A stretch of DNA of 64,000 bases from Saprospiraceae bacterium. Lineage in GTDB: Bacteria; Bacteroidota; Bacteroidia; Chitinophagales; Saprospiraceae. Each line of letters starts with the position of its first letter. The stretch's first letter is position 1. The stretch lies in the NCBI GenBank assembly GCA_013360405.1, contig JABWBR010000001.1:124001-188000 (forward strand). The letters run 5' to 3'. A program made the position numbers and the translations under genes. The notes below the pieces were generated by a model. That model was not told the DNA's origin. It was given only the letters and a program-made list of their open reading frames with translations, and searched no databases. Positions 58,551 through 64,000 of this stretch are shown in pieces.

Positions 58551-61502
58551 ATGAATAAGCACATCGCCTTCGCCCTCCTTTTGGACATCCTCTTATTCGC
58601 ACCTGGCATTTACGGCCAATCGGGTCGGGATACGGCTTATGCCCGTATTTTGGTGACAGAGGCTCAGGACTTGACGAACAACCGAAAAATGCCCGATGCG
58701 CTAATCAAATTGGATAGCGCTGACGAAATATATACCGCTGTGCTTGGGCAAAATAGCGTGGAGTATGGTACGGTGCAGTATCTTAAAGCAAGGATTTACC
58801 ACTCGCAAGGGGAATTGGGCAAAGCCATTCCCGCGTATCTCGTTACCCTCCGCATCCGGGCGGAAAAAATCGGCACTGACGATGCGCTGTCGGGGAAAAT
58901 AATGATAAATCTCGGCAGTATTTACGAACAAAAAGGAGAATACGAACAAGCAATCGATTGGATGCAAAAAGCGGTAGCTATTGCACAAAAAATAAGCAGT
59001 CCCGATTTGGGCGCCGCCTATAATAATTTGGGATTGGCTTATCTCGGATCGGGGAACTGCGATCAGGCGGTTGTGTATTATAAAAAAGGGATAAATTTTT
59101 TTGAGAACAACCAACAAATCGGCGTCGAAAAATTGGCGACTGCCTACATCGGCCTAGGCGATAGTTACAGTTGCAAAGGCGATTTTAATCTCGCTATCGA
59201 AGCTGTCGAAAATTCTATCGCATTAATGGTCAAAAAATTTGGAGAAAATACGCCCAACCTTGTTTTCGCCTATCACAGCCTTGGCAATATTTATACAGTA
59301 GCAAAGGATTATAAAAAAGCAATTTTATTTAAAGAAAAAGAATTACAAATATGGATAGCACAAGCTGGTGAAACCAGTGCCAAAACAGGCTTTGCCTATC
59401 ACGGAATAGGCACTTTTCATAAAAATACAGGTAATTACGACCAGGCTATTTCATTTTATGAAAAAACCAAAAATAATTGGATCAATAAACCCGGTTATGA
59501 AGAGGAATTGGGGGTGTGTTACGACGGTATTGGTTTTTGTTATGAAATGAAAAAAGATTACGAGCAGGCGATAGATTATTATCAAAAAGCGCAACAGCTT
59601 TTTTTAGCGCATTTACCTGCAAAACATCATCACCATGTAGACGTAAATAATTATATGGGGAATTGCCAGTTAACGCAATCCAATTATACCCAGGCGCTGG
59701 CGTATTTTCAAAAAGCACTCGAAGCCAACAATTATTACGGCGATATAACCCAGGTCAACGACATTCCCCGCTTTATTAAAACGCTGGACAAAATGGGGAC
59801 TGCACAAAGATTGAGTAATGCTCCCGACGCGTTAATTTCCTCATCCGCTTCATACTTTGCAGCCCGCGAAGCTATTCGCTATCAGCGCAGCAGATTGACT
59901 TCCGGAAAAAAAGAACTGGCTACCGCCGCCGCCCCGGTATTCGACGGCAGTGTGCAGACGAATTATTTGCTTTATCAACAAACAAAAGACCCGCAGTATA
60001 TCGAAGATGCTTTTGCCTGTATGGAAGAATCGCGGGCGGTGAGTCTGCTCGAATTTCTGCAGGATGCCGAGGCTATTTACAGCGGCATTATTCCCGATAG
60101 TATTTTACAGCAAGAGCGCAGTCTGAATTTGCAAATCGCCCAATACGAAAAACAGCGTTTTCAGGCGCTCAACGACGACAATAAAAGTCTGACTGATACG
60201 GCGCTATTAGCCATCACCCAAAATCTCTACGAAACCCGAACGGTCTATAACACACTCAAAAAAGACCTCGAATCGAACTACCCCGATTATTTTCGTCATA
60301 AATACGATTTGAGCATCGCCTCGCTGGAAGAAGTACGGCAGCAGATATTGCGTCTCGACCAAACCATGCTGGAATACATGGTTAGCGACAGTGCGGTATT
60401 TATTTTTGTAATAAATAAAGACGAACACAAATTGATCAGGGCGCCTCACGGCGGGCGGATCGACTCGCTTGTCAATGACGTGCGCGCCGGCCTTTACCGC
60501 TACTACGAGTTGCCCGCCTCAAAAAGAAGCGAAAGCATGTATATCAGCAGTTTGAAGCAATACGTCGCTGCTGCTCGGGAATTATACGACAAACTCATCG
60601 CACCCGTCAAATCGTATCTGACATCCTCCGTCGTCGTCATTGCCGATCCCCGGCTGGCCATACTGCCGTTCGAGGTATTGCTCAGCGCCCCGCCCCGCGA
60701 TTTGGCAAATTTTACCACCTATCCCTTTCTGGTTCGGCAATACCCCGTCAGCTATTGTTATTCCGCCACCCTTTTGAGGGAAATGATCCAAAAGCAGCAC
60801 CGAAAGCCGGCGGCCAATGGGTTACTTGCCTTTGCGCCATTTTACACCCAATCGAAATCGGAGTTAGCCCAACTGGCCCCAAAAGACGACTGGCTCAACG
60901 ACCCGGAAACCATGGCCAACAGGAAAGGGTGGGCAGCGTTGCCGCACAGCGGTCCCGAAGTATATTACGCTGCCAGGCGTTGGAAGGGGGCGTATTTCGT
61001 CGGCGAAGAAGCCTCCAAGTCCGCCTTTTTGAGCCAGGCCGACCAATATAAAATCCTGCACCTGTCCACCCACGGCGCGGTCGATAGCCGGTCGGGGGAT
61101 TATTCCTACCTGGCATTCGCCGCCACGCCGGGTGGCGGCGACGATTCCCGGCTATACGTCAGAGAAATTTACACGCTCGCCTTACACGCCGACCTTGTCA
61201 TCTTATCTGCCTGTGAAACAGCAGTAGGCGAACTGCAAAAAGGCGAGGGCATCATCAACCTGTCGCGGGCATTCGCCTCGGCGGGCGCCAAAAGCATCGT
61301 CACCAGCCTGTGGGTGGTCAACGACGCCGCCAGTGAAAAACTAATAGGATATTTCCATGAGCAGCTAAGGGCCGGCAAACCCAAAGACGAGGCCATGCAA
61401 CAGGCTAAGCTGCGGTATATGCAGCAGCAGCCCGGTGAAAAGTCGCACCCGTTTTTTTGGGCGGGATTTGTGGGGGTGGGGGATGTGGGGGGGGTAAAAT
61501 AG
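58551..61502 (+). CDS. Exported TPR-CHAT protease-like protein
   Basis: This 983-residue protein has a predicted signal peptide (HIAFALLLDILLFAPGIYGQ). About nine to ten tetratricopeptide repeats span residues 25-420 (YNNLGLAYLGSGNCDQAVVY, YHSLGNIYTVAKDYKKAILF). A linker helical region and a C-terminal CHAT domain (about 690-983) follow. The caspase-type dyad is intact: H841 in LSTHGAVD and C888 in LSACETAVGELQKGEG. Other CHAT marks include FASAGAKSIVTSLWVVND and PFFWAGFVGVG. CHAT proteases cleave partner proteins after a triggering signal. TAAATTCGC just upstream may be its -7 element. The gene is flanked on both sides by ECF sigma/membrane-partner pairs. Confidence 0.92.
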   Translation: MNKHIAFALLLDILLFAPGIYGQSGRDTAYARILVTEAQDLTNNRKMPDALIKLDSADEIYTAVLGQNSVEYGTVQYLKARIYHSQGELGKAIPAYLVTLRIRAEKIGTDDALSGKIMINLGSIYEQKGEYEQAIDWMQKAVAIAQKISSPDLGAAYNNLGLAYLGSGNCDQAVVYYKKGINFFENNQQIGVEKLATAYIGLGDSYSCKGDFNLAIEAVENSIALMVKKFGENTPNLVFAYHSLGNIYTVAKDYKKAILFKEKELQIWIAQAGETSAKTGFAYHGIGTFHKNTGNYDQAISFYEKTKNNWINKPGYEEELGVCYDGIGFCYEMKKDYEQAIDYYQKAQQLFLAHLPAKHHHHVDVNNYMGNCQLTQSNYTQALAYFQKALEANNYYGDITQVNDIPRFIKTLDKMGTAQRLSNAPDALISSSASYFAAREAIRYQRSRLTSGKKELATAAAPVFDGSVQTNYLLYQQTKDPQYIEDAFACMEESRAVSLLEFLQDAEAIYSGIIPDSILQQERSLNLQIAQYEKQRFQALNDDNKSLTDTALLAITQNLYETRTVYNTLKKDLESNYPDYFRHKYDLSIASLEEVRQQILRLDQTMLEYMVSDSAVFIFVINKDEHKLIRAPHGGRIDSLVNDVRAGLYRYYELPASKRSESMYISSLKQYVAAARELYDKLIAPVKSYLTSSVVVIADPRLAILPFEVLLSAPPRDLANFTTYPFLVRQYPVSYCYSATLLREMIQKQHRKPAANGLLAFAPFYTQSKSELAQLAPKDDWLNDPETMANRKGWAALPHSGPEVYYAARRWKGAYFVGEEASKSAFLSQADQYKILHLSTHGAVDSRSGDYSYLAFAATPGGGDDSRLYVREIYTLALHADLVILSACETAVGELQKGEGIINLSRAFASAGAKSIVTSLWVVNDAASEKLIGYFHEQLRAGKPKDEAMQQAKLRYMQQQPGEKSHPFFWAGFVGVGDVGGVK

Positions 61503-61506
61503 TAGC

Positions 61507-62520
61507 TTATCCTTTCTGCACCACCAGCCTGAACGCGCAACGATCGCGAGGTTTGGGTGCTCGGGTGTAGGCTGCAGGGCGACTACATTTCGTTTGGAGA
61601 TTATTGCAATCCAGGGATATGACCTGTAGACCGGCGCCACTGTCTGTCAATACCCATTCCGGTTTTGAGCTGTATTTTTTTACTTCGAATTTTGAATTAA
61701 GCGCATGTAGCAATTGCACAGGGGAGGGGAAATTATAACCGGCCTGATGGCGGGCAGCAACAATCCAATTAGCATATCCTTTCGCTTCATCAGCGGTTAC
61801 CAATGCAGGCATGATCCCTCTGCCTTTTAAGGGTTTAATCTCGTTTTGTTGAGCGTAAAAATTGTATTGATCGATAGAAACTTCTTTAAATAGTATGATG
61901 AAATCATTATTTATACCCTGGTCTTCATTTTTTTTAATGGAAAATACCACAAGTGGATCTATCTCTTTTGTTGTTTGTCGACGAGGCTCTTCAATATTGG
62001 TTATAGTCGGCGGTTCAGGCGTATCAATGCGTAGCGTTTCTGCCTGCACTTGTGGCGGCTCAATTAATTGTTGCGTTTTTGAAGCGGGATCTCCGCCTGA
62101 TGAGTTGGTTTGTGCGGCTGTTGCAGATGGCTCATTTCCTGTATCGGGCCACAATACGTAGCCCAATACAATAAACAGGAACAGTAACAACCCCAGCGGC
62201 CACCATTTATAATACGCCGACCAGTTGTCGCTGGTAGCATTTTGATAGGCCAGGCGGGCGTAACCCGCGCGCACAGCAGCGCTCCATTGCGCTGCGTATT
62301 TCAGGTCGGAATTGGCGTCAAGCCTTTGCAGCAAAGCTTCCTGTTCGGCTTTGCTCAAAAGTTCATTTTGTAATTGTTTCAATCCTGAGATAGAAGCCTC
62401 CAGATCGCTAACTGCAGCGGGATCGTTGCGGCTTTGTTCGAGCAAGCGTTCGAAAGTTGCTATTTCATTGTGGTTTTCCAGCCACTGTAGCTCCTTAGAT
62501 GTGAGCGTGAGTTTTTCCAT
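61507..62520 (-). CDS. Anti-sigma-like membrane protein with FGE-like exported domain
   Basis: This 337-residue protein has a cytosolic helical part of about 105 residues (LTLTSKELQWLENHNEIATF, then SDLEASISGLKQLQNELLSK). One membrane helix follows (WWPLGLLLFLFIVLGYVLW, about 107-125), then a Ser/Thr/Pro-rich linker. The exported domain (about 205-337) resembles a shortened formylglycine-generating-enzyme fold: VSIDQYNFYA, AKGYANWIVAARHQAGYNFPSPVQL, EWVLTDSG and RCAFRLVVQ. The catalytic Cys pair of FGE enzymes is not evident, so ligand binding is more likely than catalysis. The ECF sigma gene is 7 bases upstream. Confidence 0.7.
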   Translation of the reverse strand: MEKLTLTSKELQWLENHNEIATFERLLEQSRNDPAAVSDLEASISGLKQLQNELLSKAEQEALLQRLDANSDLKYAAQWSAAVRAGYARLAYQNATSDNWSAYYKWWPLGLLLFLFIVLGYVLWPDTGNEPSATAAQTNSSGGDPASKTQQLIEPPQVQAETLRIDTPEPPTITNIEEPRRQTTKEIDPLVVFSIKKNEDQGINNDFIILFKEVSIDQYNFYAQQNEIKPLKGRGIMPALVTADEAKGYANWIVAARHQAGYNFPSPVQLLHALNSKFEVKKYSSKPEWVLTDSGAGLQVISLDCNNLQTKCSRPAAYTRAPKPRDRCAFRLVVQKG

Positions 62521-62527
62521 TTTTAGT

Positions 62528-63100
62528 TCATCTTCTTTTTGATGGCGGAATTAAATACAGCAAAACGCTGTATTTTTTGTTCATGGTTATGATGTCTTTG
62601 AGCGATTCCTGGCATCGCCCTCTGCGTTGTTTTACGGCGTCGGTTTTTTGTCCTAGTTTTTCGGCCACGAGGCGGTCTTTTGAAAATCCTTCTTCGAAAT
62701 AGTACAAGTTGAGCACCTGAAAGCAGTCGGGTTTGAGTTCTTTTAAAGCCAGCCCTATCAATTTGGCGTGTTCAATGGTGAAGCCCTGGGGTTCTTCGGG
62801 GTCTTCGGCGTTATCGGGAAGCGACTCCATATTTACTGTGGGTGCCTTCCGGAGGCGGTTCACCATATCGTAGCAGATATTGCGGGCGATAGTCCGGGCG
62901 TAAGCCTCCACCTGCAAATTTTCCAGTTTATCAGGATATTTTAATAACGCGATCATTACCTCCTGTACGATATCGTCTTTTTCAGTACGCAATTCCGGAT
63001 ACCCGTTTACCACGGCGGCGATGTGCCCCTTGAGCGAGGCCTCCATGGCCAGCACTTTTTTGATTGAATCTGGAATAGATGTATTTGGGGATAGTTTCAT
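62528..63100 (-). CDS. ECF-like RNA polymerase sigma factor
   Basis: This 190-residue protein has region 2 (KGHIAAVVNGYPELRTEKDDIVQEVMIALLKY, AYARTIARNICYDMVNRLRK) and region 4 (LALKELKPDCFQVLNLYYFEEGFSKDRLVAEKLGQKTDAVKQRRGRCQESL in helices). It is tightly coupled to the downstream membrane protein (7-base gap), the usual sigma/anti-sigma order. The upstream spacer carries the GTCACCTTTTT motif on both strands. Confidence 0.88.
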   Translation of the reverse strand: MKLSPNTSIPDSIKKVLAMEASLKGHIAAVVNGYPELRTEKDDIVQEVMIALLKYPDKLENLQVEAYARTIARNICYDMVNRLRKAPTVNMESLPDNAEDPEEPQGFTIEHAKLIGLALKELKPDCFQVLNLYYFEEGFSKDRLVAEKLGQKTDAVKQRRGRCQESLKDIITMNKKYSVLLYLIPPSKRR

Positions 63101-63124
63101 ACGGTATATATCTGTTGGTGTACA

Positions 63125-63203
63125 AAAAAGGTGACAGGTTTGGATAAAAAAAATTCCGGAAGGAAAATTATAAAAAAAAATGAATTTTTTCCGTCACCTT
63201 TTT
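63125..63203. promoter_or_regulatory. Shared divergent promoter motif GTCACCTTTTT
   Basis: GTCACCTTTTT occurs once on each strand facing outward: minus strand 63135-63125, 25 bases before the sigma ATG, and plus strand 63193-63203, toward the lipoprotein gene. The 11-base identity with 57 bases between them could be a sigma-specific -35 element or a regulator site. The rest of the spacer (63101-63440) is A-rich and shows no gene. Confidence 0.45.
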
Positions 63204-63440
63204 CTCCTTTCGGCGGATAAATAAGCAAACGACGAAAATCGTAGATACACCAGCACCGGAGGGTTTGTTGACCTTGCCCCGGCATGGGAAGATTTTTTCA
63301 CCTAAAAATGACCATACATGAGTACTTCACTTTGCGCCATCAACTCCTGTTCGATTCTCAAAAAAAAACATGTCGTTCCGACAAATAACACTGAAATACA
63401 ATTCCGAACAACTCTTACTAAACCCAATAATCTTTTCACA

Positions 63441-64000
63441 ATGAACCTAAGAAAATTCAATTATCTGGTCGGTCTATTCGCCATCGCAATGTTAATTGCT
63501 GGATGTTATACAGAAAAAGCGTATAATCAGCTTAAAGTCAATGACTTTGAAAGTTGGGTAAAGACCATGCAAAGGCGTATACCCCTCAATACGAAAGAAC
63601 AGAGCGTGTTGCATACACAATACGTTGATTACTTGAATAGAGTGCGTCAATTGCAGTTAAAAGCAGAACAAGAGTCCGATGAGTCGGCGGCCAGCAAGGT
63701 TGCTTCATTTGCTTCTATTAGCAACAGGGTGTTGAGCTTGGACCCTTCCTTGGAATCCATTCATACTAAATATGATTGGTATACTGATCTTTATAAGCTG
63801 GCACCGGCATTTCAAAATTATTGCAGGGCAAAACGTCTGTTAAAAGGGCAACATTATGACGCTGCATTCCGGGAAATAGCAAATTGCCCTCAAGATCACC
63901 CCGCGGTTAACAAACAATACGACCAAACTGTAAAAGAAATGTTGTTTGATTTCTCCGGCCGTTTTGAAAAACACAAGATGGAGCAACGCTTTGATCATCT
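63441..64000 (+). CDS. Lipoprotein, N-terminal part
   Basis: The gene starts at ATG 63441 and is open to the window end (186 complete codons visible). It has a lipoprotein signal (LVGLFAIAMLIAGC, Cys at 22). A helical body follows with TPR-like features (YNQLKVNDFESWVKTMQRRI, YCRAKRLLKGQHYDAAFREI). It points away from the ECF sigma gene behind a shared motif, so it is a likely target of that sigma factor. Its C-terminal part lies outside the window. Confidence 0.8.
   Translation, partial: MNLRKFNYLVGLFAIAMLIAGCYTEKAYNQLKVNDFESWVKTMQRRIPLNTKEQSVLHTQYVDYLNRVRQLQLKAEQESDESAASKVASFASISNRVLSLDPSLESIHTKYDWYTDLYKLAPAFQNYCRAKRLLKGQHYDAAFREIANCPQDHPAVNKQYDQTVKEMLFDFSGRFEKHKMEQRFDH

Overview
The window looks like chromosome of a Bacteroidota bacterium, most likely of the Saprospiria (Haliscomenobacter/Lewinella/Phaeodactylibacter-like). 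The evidence is C-terminal type IX secretion (T9SS) sorting domains of type A (28749, 35581, 46716) and type B (40891), SprB repeats, Bacteroidota-type promoters (TTG, about 20 bases, TAnnTTTG), and many ECF sigma factors paired with single-pass membrane partners. I saw no rRNA, tRNA, CRISPR array or intact insertion sequence.

Layout. 1-3.6 kb: start of a sigma-54-type response regulator, a membrane protein, a propeller lipoprotein, a zinc-ribbon protein and repeat-rich DNA with a possible group II intron relic. 3.7-8.1 kb: MacA/MacB/FtsX-type ABC efflux operon behind a candidate sigma-54 promoter. 8.1-16 kb: recX, a GG-leader peptide, housekeeping genes (hpt, M28 peptidase, gpmI), and a candidate small RNA near 13.0 kb. 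16-22 kb: a stress/oxygen module of two CBS proteins, a lipoprotein, a UspA protein, a FixL-like PAS histidine kinase and a receiver-Crp fusion, with Fnr-like boxes in its control regions. 22-28.6 kb: ABC-2 exporter, an ECF sigma operon, a membrane AraC regulator, a beta-barrel protein and a serine hydrolase. 28.7-50.7 kb: large secreted and surface proteins (T9SS cargo, trypsin-like protease, SprB/cohesin-like adhesin, PDZ protein, OmpA protein) mixed with an Rpn-type nuclease, another ECF operon, a dipeptidase, CorA and a LOG protein. 50.8-55.4 kb: EF-G paralogue, DUF2007 protein, dihaem cytochrome c and a PIN toxin-antitoxin pair. 55.4-64 kb: two ECF sigma/membrane-partner pairs around an exported TPR-CHAT protease-like protein.

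How the genes may work together. The 16-22 kb block reads as an oxygen-responsive two-component regulon: the kinase keeps the FixL haem ligand His and the distal Arg at FixL spacing, the regulator ends in a Crp-type DNA-binding domain, and TGAT-N4-ATCA boxes lie upstream of the UspA gene and the lipoprotein-CBS-CBS operon. The 55-64 kb block resembles a protease/anti-sigma/sigma arrangement, with a caspase-like CHAT protein predicted to be exported to the side where both membrane partners expose their large domains. This function is inferred and untested.

Many gene boundaries carry intergenic 'word repeats': short 6-10 base words reiterated on one side and, often, their complements on the other. 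The words differ between loci but the architecture recurs.
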